A stretch of 64,000 bases of DNA, taken from positions 704,520-768,519 of the forward strand of contig JACOEK010000002.1 in assembly GCA_024998595.1 (NCBI GenBank), read 5' to 3'. Of this stretch, positions 56,398 to 64,000 are shown piece by piece. Source of the DNA: Nitrospira sp. GTDB lineage: Bacteria; Nitrospirota; Nitrospiria; Nitrospirales; Nitrospiraceae. The position numbers and the translations under genes are program-made. Position 1 is the first letter of the stretch. The number at the start of each line of letters is the position of its first letter. Below the pieces are notes generated by a model. It was not told the DNA's origin and made no database searches. It saw only the letters and a program-made list of their open reading frames with translations.

Positions 56398-57207
56398 TTA
56401 GATGCGGTCTGGAAAGTCTGACACAATTCCGTCCACGCCCAGCTCGCGCATGCGCCGGAGGTCCTTCGGATCGTTGACGGTATAGGCGAAGACGTGTTTC
56501 CCCAAGTCGTGGTAGGTCTGAAGCAATGCGGGTGTGACCGTCGAATAGTGCAATCCGACGTACGAGGCATGGAGGGCCACCACCTCAGCGACGGGGTCTA
56601 GCGGAAGGTGCCGATGCTGCAAGACCATGATCTGTGCGGCGGGATCTGCCTGTCGCACGCGATGGAGTTCCGCTAACAGAAACGAGGCATAGATGAGCGG
56701 ACCGGAAAAGCCGACGCGTTTCACGATCGCGCAGGCCTCATTGCCGATCCCTTCGACTTTCAGTTCGAGAATGACCCCCATGGCCTTCCCGGAGATATCC
56801 AGCGCTTCTTCTAACGTGGGAATGCGTTGCCAATTGCCTGCATCCAGCCGTTGAACCTGCTCCAACGAGAGCTCGGCGAGAGTACCGGATTTGTTGGTGG
56901 TGCGATCGATGGTCTCATCATGCAGTAGTACGAGATGGCCGTCGCTGGTTTCGCGCAGATCGATCTCAACGAAGTCGGCGTGAAATGATCGAGCTTTCCA
57001 AATGGCGGCGAGAGTATTTTCGGGAGCGTGGCCGGCGGCTCCGCGATGACCGATGCGAAGGATGGAATCGATAGTGACCTCGCCTGAGAAGGTCTGAAGG
57101 GTTCTCCCCGCACATCCCTGACCGGGATCGAGAGGGGGTTTCTTTTCCAACCGCACTTCCCTACCATATTTCGCATATCTCTGCAAAGGCAGTGAGGATG
57201 TCGTCAT
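56398..57207 (-). CDS. Glycerophosphodiester phosphodiesterase
   Basis: A 269-residue GDPD. IGHRGAAGHAPENTLAAI supplies catalytic His and Arg, EIDLRETSDGHLVLLHD supplies metal-binding Glu/Asp and the second His. It releases glycerol-3-phosphate from phospholipid head groups. No signal peptide is evident. Divergent from the CBS gene. Confidence 0.92.
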   Translation of the reverse strand: MTTSSLPLQRYAKYGREVRLEKKPPLDPGQGCAGRTLQTFSGEVTIDSILRIGHRGAAGHAPENTLAAIWKARSFHADFVEIDLRETSDGHLVLLHDETIDRTTNKSGTLAELSLEQVQRLDAGNWQRIPTLEEALDISGKAMGVILELKVEGIGNEACAIVKRVGFSGPLIYASFLLAELHRVRQADPAAQIMVLQHRHLPLDPVAEVVALHASYVGLHYSTVTPALLQTYHDLGKHVFAYTVNDPKDLRRMRELGVDGIVSDFPDRI

Positions 57208-57235
57208 GAGTCACCCTGCTGAAAAGGAGGATGCC

Positions 57236-57724
57236 ATGCTTGTTCAGGAAGTGATGTCAACCGGTGTGGTGACGGCCAAGCGCAATGAATCTGTCCGTTC
57301 CGTGGTGACCAAGATGCTCAGCCGCCATTGCGGCGCCATTCCGGTGGTGGAGGATGGCGACGTGTTGATCGGCATGGTGACGTTGCGCGATGTGCTCATT
57401 CCGCTCTATCCCAACTACGGAGAGTATATTCATGACAACGTGCACAGCCGTGATTTCGTGGAGATGGAGGACGGGTATGCCGATGTCCTCTCGCAGCGCG
57501 TCGAAGAGGTGATGAGTTTGAATCCGTTGACGGTGTCCCCGCGCACTCCGGTGTTGGAGGCCGCGTCCTACATGGGCGTCAAGAATTTTCGCCGGATTCC
57601 GGTCGTCGACAAAGGGACGTTGGTAGGAATCGTTAGTGTCGGTGATATCAATCGCGGTCTGTTTTTCGAGCGAGGACATGCGGTGACCAGCCCATACCGG
57701 GTCGCGCAACCATCGGGACGGTAA
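57236..57724 (+). CDS. CBS-domain-pair protein
   Basis: A 162-residue protein of two CBS motifs: VQEVMSTGVVTAKRNESVRSVVTKML and VEEVMSLNPLTVSPRTPVLEAASYM, each ending in GIVSVGDINR-like segments. Binds adenine nucleotides in many families. ATG 57236 follows AAGGAGG; the upstream ATG 57206 would overlap the divergent GDPD start. Confidence 0.9.
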   Translation: MLVQEVMSTGVVTAKRNESVRSVVTKMLSRHCGAIPVVEDGDVLIGMVTLRDVLIPLYPNYGEYIHDNVHSRDFVEMEDGYADVLSQRVEEVMSLNPLTVSPRTPVLEAASYMGVKNFRRIPVVDKGTLVGIVSVGDINRGLFFERGHAVTSPYRVAQPSGR

Positions 57725-57810
57725 GGCGGTTGCGGGACGCAAGGAGCGGCCCGTAGAATAGCCCTTTCTGGCAAGGGCCGACGGAGAGATTCGTCTGCGA
57801 AGGAGTGATC

Positions 57811-58161
57811 ATGAGTTTGGCCGATAAGACATGTGTTCCTTGCCGGGGCGGGGTTCCTCCCCTCCCCGCTGATCGAATCCAAGCCCTATTGACGGAGTTA
57901 GGACGAGGGTGGATGTTGAGTCAAGAAGGACATCTTGAACGGCTCTACACGTTCAAAGACTTTGCGCAATCTCTCGCGTTTGCCAACAAAGTCGGTGCGG
58001 TGGCTGAAGCTGAAGGGCATCATCCGGATCTGTATGTGGCCTGGGGAAAATGCAAGGTGGAGATCTGGACCCATAAGATCAACGGCCTCACGGAGAGCGA
58101 TTTTTATCTGGCTGCGAAGGCCGATCGTGAGTTCGAACCGTTTCGGGCCGTTGCCGGATGA
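57811..58161 (+). CDS. phhB: 4a-Hydroxytetrahydrobiopterin dehydratase (PCD/DCoH)
   Basis: A 116-residue pterin-4a-carbinolamine dehydratase: EAEGHHPDLYVAWGKCKVEIWTHKINGL contains the paired His of the active site. Recycles pterin cofactor, often for phenylalanine hydroxylase; no hydroxylase is in the window. AAGGAG before ATG 57811. Confidence 0.93.
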   Translation: MSLADKTCVPCRGGVPPLPADRIQALLTELGRGWMLSQEGHLERLYTFKDFAQSLAFANKVGAVAEAEGHHPDLYVAWGKCKVEIWTHKINGLTESDFYLAAKADREFEPFRAVAG

Positions 58162-58200
58162 TTGTGGTGATGCGATGCGCGAGAACCGTCGAGGTGGCTC

Positions 58201-60063
58201 ATGAGTGACAGGGCCCAGGTGGCGCTCGTCAACATGCCCTTCAGCTTTTCGAAGTACCCGTCCATTCAATTGGGGACCCTCTCTGCATTATTGAAAGCCA
58301 AGGGCGTCGCGGTCGATTGTCATCATCTCAATGTCCGGTTTGCCCACAAGATCGGGATCCCCCTCTACGAATCGATTTGCGAAAAGCGCGCATTGTTCGG
58401 CGAGTGGCTGTTCTCCTACCTGCTCTTTCGTGACAATCCCAAACGCGTGGAGTATCCGCGCGTGTTTAAACCGGTGTTCGAGCAGATTGCGCGTGAGAGC
58501 GGTCAGCCGATGTCGTTTTTTGAGGACATGGCCACGCGCACGGCGCCCCAATTTCTGACCGCCGCGATGGCAGGCATCGATTGGGGGCAGTACAAGCTTG
58601 TCGGGTTTACATCCACGTTCGATCAGAATGTGGCTAGCCTGACGATGGCGAAGCTGATCAAGGATCTGTATCCAGAGGTGAAGATCGTCTTCGGTGGCGC
58701 CAATTTCGACGGTGAAATGGGGCTGGAATATTTTCGGGCGTTTCCGTTCATCGACTATGTGGTGGTCGGCGAAGGAGAAGTCACTTTTCCGGCATTGGTG
58801 GATCACGTGTTGAGTGGCTCGACGGGGTCCGGACCGAAAGGCGTCATCTATCGAGAACAGGGCGAGGTCCGGCTCGAGCCGAATACGGCCCTCTTCACCG
58901 AGTTTTCGACCACCGGCCCGCCGGATTATGACGACTACTATCACCTCTTGGCCGAACTCGGCACCGAAGCGTCGCGCGGCCTGGATCGTATTCTCTTGTA
59001 CGAAGGTTCCCGCGGTTGCTGGTGGGGCGAGAAGCACCATTGCACCTTTTGCGGGCTGAATGCGCAGAGTATGAAATTCCGCGCCAAGTCGTCTGAACAG
59101 GTTGCGCAGGAAATGGCGTATTTATCGAGCCGCTACGATACGACCCGGTTTCGCTTGGTGGATAACATCATAGACATGAAATATGTCGACAACCTGTTCG
59201 GCCGGTTCGCTGCCGAGCATTGCGATCTGGATGTCTTTATCGAAACCAAGAGTAACCTGCAGAAGAGCCAGATCCGGACGTTGGCCGTTGGCGGGGTGAA
59301 GTGCATGCAGCCTGGGTTGGAAAGCCTCAGTCTCTCGCAGCTGAAAGCGATGGACAAGGGCGTCACGCCCATGCAGAACATCATCTGCCTCAAATGGAGT
59401 TGTTATTATCGGGTCGCGGTATCCTGGAATATTCTGCTCGGCTTTCCCGGTGAAACAAATGAGGACTATCGTCGGCAGATCGACCTCCTGCCGTCGTTGT
59501 TCCATTTGCAGGCGCCGGAGGCGACCGGAAAATTCTGGCTACAACGCTTCAGTCCCTACTTTACGCGACCGCATGAGTATGGAGTGCGCATCACGGGCCC
59601 GGGGACAGCCTACGAGTATGTGTATGATGCCGCGCGCGTCGATCTGCGCAAGATCGCCTACGATTTCGAATATGAACTCGACAACTGGCCGGTGGATCCG
59701 CACGTCTATGAGGAATTGATCGGCTTGGTGGAGGAATGGCAGCGGCGGGCGCGCAGCAACGACCGCCCGTTTTTATATTACTCCAAGGCCATGGATTACG
59801 TGACGATCTATGATGGGCGTGATCCACAGATGCCCACGAGACGGAGGTATGACTGGCCTGCGGCGGGCATTATCGAGGCGTGCAATGAGGCGGCGAAAAG
59901 TCGTGATCAGATTCGTGCAGCATTGAGCAGTGCGAAGCCGGATAGGATCTGTTCGGAAGACAACCTGACTGAGGCGCTGAATGTCCTGACGAGCGGTCGC
60001 ATTCTGTACGAAGAGCGCGGGAAGTATTTTACGTTGGCGATCCCTGAGCACCCCTACTACTGA
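58201..60063 (+). CDS. B12-binding radical SAM, RiPP maturation type
   Basis: A 620-residue protein. Residues 1-200 resemble a cobalamin-binding domain (VALVNMPF, IQLGTLSALLKAKG). The radical SAM cluster motif is GCWWGEKHHCTFCGLN, a Cys-x7-Cys-x2-Cys spacing characteristic of the bacteriocin/RiPP maturation radical SAM family 1. A C-terminal PqqD-like winged segment may bind peptide. No precursor peptide gene is obvious next to it. Ends PYY at TGA 60063. Confidence 0.85.
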   Translation: MSDRAQVALVNMPFSFSKYPSIQLGTLSALLKAKGVAVDCHHLNVRFAHKIGIPLYESICEKRALFGEWLFSYLLFRDNPKRVEYPRVFKPVFEQIARESGQPMSFFEDMATRTAPQFLTAAMAGIDWGQYKLVGFTSTFDQNVASLTMAKLIKDLYPEVKIVFGGANFDGEMGLEYFRAFPFIDYVVVGEGEVTFPALVDHVLSGSTGSGPKGVIYREQGEVRLEPNTALFTEFSTTGPPDYDDYYHLLAELGTEASRGLDRILLYEGSRGCWWGEKHHCTFCGLNAQSMKFRAKSSEQVAQEMAYLSSRYDTTRFRLVDNIIDMKYVDNLFGRFAAEHCDLDVFIETKSNLQKSQIRTLAVGGVKCMQPGLESLSLSQLKAMDKGVTPMQNIICLKWSCYYRVAVSWNILLGFPGETNEDYRRQIDLLPSLFHLQAPEATGKFWLQRFSPYFTRPHEYGVRITGPGTAYEYVYDAARVDLRKIAYDFEYELDNWPVDPHVYEELIGLVEEWQRRARSNDRPFLYYSKAMDYVTIYDGRDPQMPTRRRYDWPAAGIIEACNEAAKSRDQIRAALSSAKPDRICSEDNLTEALNVLTSGRILYEERGKYFTLAIPEHPYY

Positions 60064-60097
60064 GCGGGCGCAGCAGCCGCGAACGTCGTCCCCTCCC

Positions 60098-60430
60098 CTA
60101 CATCGATAATTTCTCCGCGACGTTTCGCATCTGGACCCCGTGCACCAGCGAGGCGCCGCCACGGATGGCGCAGGCGACGTGGACCGCTTCCGTCATTTCC
60201 TCCATGTTCGATCCGTTTTCCAGGCAGGCTTGCGTATAGGCATCGATGCAGTAAGGACATTGCACGGCCTGGGCCACGCCAAGCGCGATCAGGGCCTTTT
60301 CCCGTTCCGTGAGCGCGCCTTCGGCAAAGACGGCGCTGTAATAGCTCATGAACTTTTCCCACAAGACCGGGTTGCCCTTGCCCATCTCTCCGAATTTCCC
60401 CAGATCCTTCGAATGGTAATAGCAGTCCAT
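60098..60430 (-). CDS. AhpD/carboxymuconolactone decarboxylase-like protein
   Basis: A 110-residue CMD-fold protein with the redox motif CPYC in AVQCPYCIDAYTQACLE and RGGASLVHGVQMRN. It resembles the peroxidase-like protein linked to arsenosugar synthesis. Converges on the radical SAM gene, which is not of the arsenosugar type. Confidence 0.82.
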   Translation of the reverse strand: MDCYYHSKDLGKFGEMGKGNPVLWEKFMSYYSAVFAEGALTEREKALIALGVAQAVQCPYCIDAYTQACLENGSNMEEMTEAVHVACAIRGGASLVHGVQMRNVAEKLSM

Positions 60431-60516
60431 GAATCACCTCGTAGGTTGAGTGGTCTGATGGTGCTCGCCTCATCACAGCGGCGTACTTGCGAGTGGGTCG
60501 TGCTGGCGAGAAGTGG

Positions 60517-60786
60517 TTATGCGTTTCCGGGCGGCGCCGGTTCGGCCTCGCCAAGGGCCTGGGAAAAACGATGTCCGACGATGGTAGTGACTTTGTTCAT
60601 CAACTCGCCGAGCTCTTTCCACTCGTCGGCGCTCAAGTCGGCCTTAATTTGAGGATGGAGCGCCCATTCGGCATTGACGAGTTGTCCCTTGCGCGAGACG
60701 TGCACGTGCAGGAGCTCGACGTCCCACACATCTTGAGGGTTGGCGGAGGGGGCGGCTGATTTCTGCGGAGGGACTTGGCTTGCCAT
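60517..60786 (-). CDS. Small hypothetical protein
   Basis: An 89-residue protein starting at ATG 60786 behind AAAGGAG. It has a central HVHVSRKGQLVNAEWALHP and ADEWKELGELMNKVT. No family recognised; upstream in-frame codons seem untranslated. Lies after suhB. Confidence 0.6.
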   Translation of the reverse strand: MASQVPPQKSAAPSANPQDVWDVELLHVHVSRKGQLVNAEWALHPQIKADLSADEWKELGELMNKVTTIVGHRFSQALGEAEPAPPGNA

Positions 60787-60914
60787 GCTGCGTGCACTCC
60801 TTTGGCCGTACATGTGAGAAGGGCATGATACCGCATCAAATATCGCGCTGTACATGGGACGGCCGATGAGAATGCTGGGTCCGCGGTAATACCAGACTGC
60901 GTGGAATGAGAAGG

Positions 60915-61736
60915 TTACGACCTGTCGGGGCGTTGATGGATCACGTCGAGCAGCTGGTTGTGAATGTGCCCGTTGGTGGCGACGAGTTCCTCTCCATAGA
61001 GTGAAAAGGTGTCTTTCTGAAAACTTGATATCAGTCCGCCAGCCTCCCGCACCATGACGATTCCCGCCGCCATATCCCATGGGCTGAGTTTCACTTCCCA
61101 ATATCCGTCAAACCGCCCCGACGCCACATAACAGAGATCCAGTGCGGCTGAGCCCGTGCGCCGCACGCCCTGCGCGCGCAGTGAGATGCGGGAGAAATGG
61201 TCCAGGTTGTTGTTCGTTGTGTCGCGAATGTCATACGCAAATCCCGTCACGAGCAGGGAATGATCGAGCGACTTATTGGCTGACACGCGGAGGCGTTCGC
61301 CGTTGAGGTAAGCCCCTTCTCCGGACACAGCCGTGAACAGCTCCCGGCGTGTCGGGTCCAGAACGACCCCCACGATACATTCGCCGTGATATTCCAAGCC
61401 GATTGACACCGAGTAGAAGGGGAATCCGTGCGCGAAGTTGGTCGTGCCATCTAGGGGATCGATGATCCATTGGTACGGCGACTCCATGGCCCCGTCACGC
61501 CCGCGTTCCTCGGCAAGAATCCGGTGTGTGGGATGGGCCGACAGAATCGTGCGGACGATAGTCTCTTCGGCTTGACGGTCGGCATCGGTCACGAGGTTGA
61601 TCGCGGCCTTGTGATCGATCCTGAAGCCCGATCGGGCATGGTCAAGGAGTACGGTACCGGCTGCTTCTGCAGCTTGAATGGCCGTGGCGAGGTATCGAGC
61701 ACGTTCTTCCGATGAGAGTGCATGCGAAGTATGCAT
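60915..61736 (-). CDS. suhB: Inositol monophosphatase family protein
   Basis: A 273-residue lithium-sensitive-type phosphatase: ILAEERG, IDPLDGTTNFAHGFPFYSVSIGL and WDMAAGIVMVREAGG are the three metal/phosphate motifs. Hydrolyses myo-inositol phosphates or related sugar phosphates; SuhB also modulates rRNA transcription in some species. Standard length. Confidence 0.92.
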   Translation of the reverse strand: MHTSHALSSEERARYLATAIQAAEAAGTVLLDHARSGFRIDHKAAINLVTDADRQAEETIVRTILSAHPTHRILAEERGRDGAMESPYQWIIDPLDGTTNFAHGFPFYSVSIGLEYHGECIVGVVLDPTRRELFTAVSGEGAYLNGERLRVSANKSLDHSLLVTGFAYDIRDTTNNNLDHFSRISLRAQGVRRTGSAALDLCYVASGRFDGYWEVKLSPWDMAAGIVMVREAGGLISSFQKDTFSLYGEELVATNGHIHNQLLDVIHQRPDRS

Positions 61737-61927
61737 ATGCCCCGTATCCTAGCATGAGTGATGACAAGCGAGGCAAAAAGCCTTCGCAGTTTTGGACGAG
61801 CAATGTAACATGTTGACAAGTAAGGAAATGCAAAAAGCTTGTTCTTGTATAACAAGGCTTGGATAGACATTGAGTGTACTCTGCTTGTTAGTGCGTATGA
61901 TGCGATCAAATTGTTATGATCAGTTAC

Positions 61928-61962
61928 TTGACAGATTTTAAATCACTTGCTATAAAGCAAGT
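61928..61962 (+). promoter_or_regulatory. Consensus promoter with palindrome around the -10 box
   Basis: TTGACA (61928-61933), 17-nt spacer, TATAAA (61951-61956). The -10 is flanked by a perfect inverted repeat, ACTTGC (61945-61950) and GCAAGT (61957-61962). Its presence shows translation starts downstream of ATG 61916. Confidence 0.7.
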
Positions 61963-61984
61963 ATGCTTTGTTGAGGACTTGCTT

Positions 61985-62497
61985 GTGGAAGAATTAACCG
62001 ACATCCTGGTAGGTCTTGAACAACGAATCAGCGCCTACCGGAATCGCTTTCAGGAACTTGAGAAGAAGCGGCGTCGGCTCGACGATGAAATCGCGATGAT
62101 CAAGAAGTATCTTGAACTTGCCGAAACGTTGTATCGAGTTGAGGCAGATAAGGCCAAGTTGGCCAGTCTCTCCAGTCAGATTATCACCGACGAAAAAGGT
62201 ATTCGCCCGCTTCCTGTGACGGATGTCACGGATCAGTCGCGCGAGATCTTGCTTGGCAAAAGCAAATATGTCGGGAAGAGTGTGCCGGAAGCCGCGTATC
62301 AGATTCTCCGAGAAGCCAGCCGGCCAATGCATGCGAAGGAACTGTTGCAGCGGCTGTTGGAGGGTGGGTTGCAGATCAAGGGTAAGACCCCATTAACTTC
62401 CGTGGCCACCTCGTTGAAGCGGGATAAGCGGTTCCAAAAAGTCGGGCCTAATACGTTTGCGGTGACGACACAGCAGGAATTGACAGCAGTCGTGTAA
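61985..62497 (+). CDS. Coiled-coil protein with C-terminal HARE-HTH-like domain
   Basis: A 170-residue protein starting at GTG 61985 (GAGG 8 nt upstream). Residues 5-65 form a coiled coil (GLEQRISAYRNRFQELEKK), residues 100-165 a winged helix like HARE-HTH (SVPEAAYQILREASRPMHAK, KGKTPLTSVATSLKRD). It may bind DNA or modified bases and could bind its own promoter palindrome (inference). Confidence 0.65.
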   Translation: MEELTDILVGLEQRISAYRNRFQELEKKRRRLDDEIAMIKKYLELAETLYRVEADKAKLASLSSQIITDEKGIRPLPVTDVTDQSREILLGKSKYVGKSVPEAAYQILREASRPMHAKELLQRLLEGGLQIKGKTPLTSVATSLKRDKRFQKVGPNTFAVTTQQELTAVV

Positions 62498-62549
62498 GTG
62501 GGCCGAGGAAGTTCATATCAACTTTAATGTGTGAAGGGAGGTGAGAGTC

Positions 62550-62606
62550 TTGGCAACGAAGAAGGCAGCGAAGAAACCAGCGAAGAAGGCAGCGAAGAAG
62601 AAGTAA
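62550..62606 (+). CDS. 18-residue Lys/Ala-rich peptide
   Basis: GGGAGG lies 8 nt before TTG 62550, which opens MATKKAAKKPAKKAAKKK and TAA. Ten of 18 residues are Lys. It resembles the C-terminal tail of H1-like/AlgP proteins but stands alone. A strong terminator follows 18 bp later. Confidence 0.55.
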   Translation: MATKKAAKKPAKKAAKKK

Positions 62607-62624
62607 GTCCCTACCAGGATTTAC

Positions 62625-62662
62625 ACGCCGGGGGTAAGGCCACTTGCTCCCGGCGTTTTTTT
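62625..62662 (+). terminator. Strong Rho-independent terminator
   Basis: ACGCCGGG (62625-62632) and CCCGGCGT (62649-62656) form a perfect stem followed by seven T residues. It ends the transcript carrying the HTH gene and the Lys/Ala peptide. Confidence 0.88.
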
Positions 62663-62735
62663 ATGCCCAAAACCGCGATCACCGCTTGGAGCGGGTGGGT
62701 TGCAAGCGGTGGCAAGCAAGCGTTGGGGCGAGCAG

Positions 62736-63662
62736 TTAGATTGCGAGAGAAGGCGCGGGGCGAAGCAGTCCGAGAGAAGGGCGCGATTCTGGTGCGGCAA
62801 CCACATGTTCGCCGGTGATGAGCGCCCATTTATCTCGCTGAAGGAGGATTTGTTCGACGAGCTTCGTATGCATGGCGTGACCTGATCGTTCGGCCACAAT
62901 GTGCCCGATAAACGGGAAGCCGAGCAGCGCGATGTCACCGATCAAGTCCAGCACCTTATGCCGGACAAATTCGTTCGAGAAGCGCAAGCCGGATTGATTC
63001 ACGACACCTTCTTTGGACAACACAATGGTGTTATCCAGAGTTCCGCCTTTGCCGAGTCCTCTCGACCACAGCGCTTCGACTTCGTGGAGAAAGCCGAATG
63101 TACGTGCCAGCGCAATGTCCTGCTCAAACGCTTGGGCGGAACAGGTATAGCTGTAAGACTGGGTTTGGATCAGGGGGTGATCGTAGTGAATGGAGTACGT
63201 AATTTTCGGCGTTGACGAGGGTTCGATCCTCACCCGCTTCGATCCATCCACGACTTCGATGGGTTGCATGATCTTCACATAAGATTGCCGCCTGGTTTGT
63301 GGGATGACGCCGGCCGCGCGGATCAAGCGAACGAACGGGCTTGAGCTTCCATCGAGCACGGGCACTTCCCCCGCATCAACCTCTGCGTAGACGTTGTCGA
63401 CTTCCATCCCCACCAGAGCGGCCAGGAGGTGTTCGATCGTCTTGACCTGATGACCGTTGACGCTGATGGCTGTGCAGAGTTCCGTTGGTACCTTATGGGA
63501 GATCGAGGCAGGGATGACCGTTTCTTCCGATCCATGCCGATAGATGAAGACGATACCGGTATTTGGAGGAGCCGGGCGAAGAGTCAGAGTGACCGGCTGG
63601 CCGGAATGGAGTCCCACGCCCGAACATGAAACTGGTGAGCCGATCGTTTGCTGAAACCGCAC
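62736..63662 (-). CDS. lpxC: UDP-3-O-acyl-N-acetylglucosamine deacetylase
   Basis: A 308-residue LpxC, the committed enzyme of lipid A synthesis. Zinc ligands are in TIEHLLAALVG (His) and RHKVLDLIGDIALLG (His and Asp); GHIVAERSGHAMHTKL carries the catalytic His region. Starts at GTG 63662 behind GAAGGAGG. Its upstream DNA holds a sigma-54-type promoter. Confidence 0.95.
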   Translation of the reverse strand: MRFQQTIGSPVSCSGVGLHSGQPVTLTLRPAPPNTGIVFIYRHGSEETVIPASISHKVPTELCTAISVNGHQVKTIEHLLAALVGMEVDNVYAEVDAGEVPVLDGSSSPFVRLIRAAGVIPQTRRQSYVKIMQPIEVVDGSKRVRIEPSSTPKITYSIHYDHPLIQTQSYSYTCSAQAFEQDIALARTFGFLHEVEALWSRGLGKGGTLDNTIVLSKEGVVNQSGLRFSNEFVRHKVLDLIGDIALLGFPFIGHIVAERSGHAMHTKLVEQILLQRDKWALITGEHVVAAPESRPSLGLLRPAPSLAI

Positions 63663-64000
63663 GGTGCCTCCTTCGTAAAATCCAGCACTACTTCTAGCAA
63701 TGCTTGTGCCAATTAGATTTTGTTATGTAAGTCATTGATGTGTAATGCATATGTCGTGATTCCCCAAAATTCTAGCTGTTGCTAAAAAAACACAATTGTA
63801 TCTTTTGCTGGAATGGAGAAACCACGAAATTGATGGGTTTTCAATGAGTTACTCGCCGCGGTGTATGAAAAGAGCGTGGCTAGTCAGCGCCAAGGAGACT
63901 GCGAGTTCGGCGGGCCGAGAGACCTGTTTGCTGGTCGGTACCTCCGGTGTGGCATTACAAAATTTAGAGAAACTTTCAATTTTCTAACCAATTGATATCA
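63663..64000. other. 338-bp lpxC upstream region, no supported gene
   Basis: AT-rich and non-coding as far as I can see. It holds the sigma-54 site at 63697-63711. A 63-codon plus-strand frame at 63796-63987 has no Shine-Dalgarno or domain and is not called. Confidence 0.5.
63696..63712 (-). promoter_or_regulatory. Sigma-54 (-24/-12) promoter of lpxC
   Basis: On the minus strand TTGGCACAAGCATTGCT: TGGCAC-N5-TTGC, with GG (63709-63710) and GC (63697-63698) exactly 10 nt apart. The predicted start near 63685 leaves a leader of about 23 nt containing the lpxC Shine-Dalgarno. Confidence 0.65.

Noticed and set aside
62531..62818. 95-codon frame overlapping the Lys/Ala peptide, terminator and lpxC end
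   Set aside because: It reads through a strong terminator and gives a Glu/Ser-repeat sequence typical of the wrong frame of a Lys/Ala gene.
63796..63987. 63-codon frame at the right edge
   Set aside because: No Shine-Dalgarno, no domain and an AT-rich promoter-like context.

Overview
The window reads as chromosomal DNA of a GC-rich Gram-negative bacterium, most likely a Nitrospira-type member of Nitrospirota. Grounds: lpxC (outer-membrane lipid A) with many exported proteins and lipoproteins; a dnaA-dnaN-gyrB-gyrA replication block; a two-domain ThyX-like protein; DsrE-type sulfur-relay genes; and a 121-bp hairpin repeat of a kind I associate with Nitrospira intergenic regions. The species assignment is inference and was not tested by any search.

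Layout. 0-4.3 kb: a protealysin-like M4 protease with its emfourin-type inhibitor, then a TPR protein and a ThyX-like protein on the minus strand. 4.5-16.6 kb: hisS, three DsrE/F/H-like genes, an origin-like stretch, dnaA, dnaN, gyrB, gyrA, a DUF721/DciA-like gene and smpB. DnaA-box-like sites lie on both sides of the DsrE-type genes, so the origin may be bipartite. 16.8-35.4 kb: a long plus-strand stress and detoxification region with two DoxX paralogues, two pirins, a FrnE/DsbA-like protein, two VOC proteins, a Rieske-flavodoxin fusion, an HxlR repressor, a GAF-GAF sigma-54 activator followed by a good -24/-12 promoter, rhodanese, Zn-alcohol dehydrogenase, OsmC, HAD, nitroreductase, SDR, RidA, an AlkA-type glycosylase and a ferredoxin-metallo-beta-lactamase fusion. 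35.4-42.2 kb: ankyrin protein, UraH, OxyR, di-haem cytochrome c peroxidase, a BT1/MFS transporter and a DedA-rhodanese fusion.

42.3-48.9 kb: tmRNA (ssrA), a LysR regulator divergent from tpm and an MFS exporter, a cupredoxin-like lipoprotein and a GH15 enzyme. 48.9-55.2 kb: a membrane-anchored trehalose-6-phosphate synthase with OtsB, a macro-domain protein, PPK2, and two tandem DUF4412-like exported proteins. 55.2-56.4 kb has no ordinary gene but holds the most unusual object in the window: two tandem, diverged, promoter-to-terminator units of about 450 bp. Each has a 5' hairpin, a strong ribosome binding site and an aligned 14-codon reading frame that encodes a shared Thr-Pro-Pro motif. 56.4-64 kb: GDPD, CBS protein, pterin dehydratase, a B12-type radical SAM of the RiPP-maturation family without an obvious precursor, AhpD-like protein, inositol monophosphatase, a HARE-HTH-like regulator with a palindrome around its -10 box, an 18-residue Lys/Ala peptide gene, and lpxC behind a near-consensus sigma-54 promoter.

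Several groups probably act together: the redox/electrophile defence genes at 16.9-35 kb, the peroxide set oxyR-ccp, the trehalose/polyphosphate stress genes at 47-53 kb, and trans-translation (smpB and ssrA, 26 kb apart). No tRNA, rRNA, CRISPR array, insertion sequence or prophage was recognised.
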